Shown: one piece after another, positions 43,111-43,292 of the stretch | How positions within the stretch are numbered: the first letter of the stretch is position 1 | Layout: each line of letters starts with the position of its first letter | Origin: Faecalibacterium sp. UBA1360 | GTDB taxonomy: Bacteria > Bacillota > Clostridia > Oscillospirales > Ruminococcaceae | NCBI GenBank assembly: GCA_002306375.1 | Contig: DBRU01000057.1 | Coordinates: 1-43,292 of the forward strand | Direction: 5' to 3' | DNA length: 43,292 nt | Translations under genes and position numbers: made by a program | The notes under the pieces: generated by a model | Seen by the model: only the letters and a program-made list of their open reading frames with translations | Told to the model about the DNA's origin: nothing | The model's database searches: none

Positions 43111-43292
43111 ATGAGCGAACCACGCAAACTGAACACCGGCGACGCCCAGCGCGCCGTCTACCACGCAGGCGACGCCCAGCGCACGCTGAACACCGCGGGC
43201 GCGTCCGCCGCGCAAAGCGCCGACGCCGCCGCCCAGCTGGAGGCCGCCCGCCGCCGCGCCCGGCAGGCCGCCGCCGAAAGCGGCCGCCGCAG
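43111..43292 (+). CDS. N-terminal fragment of an unidentified protein, cut by the window edge
   Basis: Sixty codons are visible from ATG 43111, which has AAGGGAGG upstream; the gene continues past the window. The visible part is low-complexity and likely disordered. A short imperfect repeat (NTGDAQRAVYHAGDAQRTL, GDAQR twice) is followed by Ala/Arg-rich sequence. In related genomes yqeK is often followed by an LCP (LytR-CpsA-Psr) wall-polymer ligase with a disordered basic cytoplasmic N-terminus, which would fit. That assignment rests on position only. Confidence 0.6.
   Translation, partial: MSEPRKLNTGDAQRAVYHAGDAQRTLNTAGASAAQSADAAAQLEAARRRARQAAAESGRR

Overview
The window is a gene-dense stretch of high-GC bacterial chromosome. 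It most likely comes from an anaerobic gut Firmicute of the Oscillospiraceae/Ruminococcaceae type (the Faecalibacterium, Gemmiger or Subdoligranulum neighbourhood). The taxonomic call is inferred from the gene set: an oxygen-sensitive class III ribonucleotide reductase, short-form HisG with HisZ, folate-dependent TrmFO, YqeK next to NadD, DUF1934 beside ArgS, and the infC-rpmI-rplT operon. No rRNA, tRNA, CRISPR array, insertion sequence or prophage gene was seen.

Layout. Positions 1-4844 hold a NodB-type deacetylase, the divergent pair nrdG (minus) and nrdD (plus) with a perfect NrdR box between them, and a nicotinamidase-like cysteine hydrolase. Positions 4925-14227 are histidine biosynthesis on the minus strand in two transcripts. 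The first is hisZG(fusion)-hisD-acetyltransferase-alpha/beta hydrolase-hisC-hisH-hisA-hisF, and the second is hisIE-hisK. No hisB is present. Positions 14335-20763 (minus) carry an acidic membrane-anchored orphan, a TraX-like membrane protein, a 77-residue orphan, tatD, a DMT-family transporter, metG and an aspartate/glutamate racemase.

Positions 20830-22370 contain no convincing protein gene. They look like one long structured RNA of about 1.3 kb on the minus strand. The segment is much more AT-rich than its surroundings, its RNA strand is purine-rich, a promoter lies at one end, terminators lie at the other, and many perfect short hairpins lie between. I cannot match it to a known RNA family, and it is the most unusual object in the window.

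Positions 22451-27663 (minus) carry ddl-murI-DUF1934-argS and two small membrane proteins (zinc ribbon/DUF4234 and DUF2752). From 27789 to the end everything is on the plus strand: infC-rpmI-rplT with an attenuator-like leader and a non-AUG infC start, then a SpoU-type methyltransferase, dprA, topA, trmFO, plsX, rnc, smc, ftsY, an XTP/dITP pyrophosphatase gene, yhbY, nadD, yqeK and the start of one more gene. Many neighbours overlap by 1-4 bases, so these are long housekeeping operons for translation, replication and chromosome maintenance, cell-wall precursors (D-Glu, D-Ala-D-Ala), phospholipid synthesis and NAD synthesis.

Reading notes: promoters were called only where both hexamers and a 16-18 base spacer could be read. 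Terminators were called from a stem followed by a T-run on the relevant strand. All family assignments come from recognised motifs and none was checked against a database.
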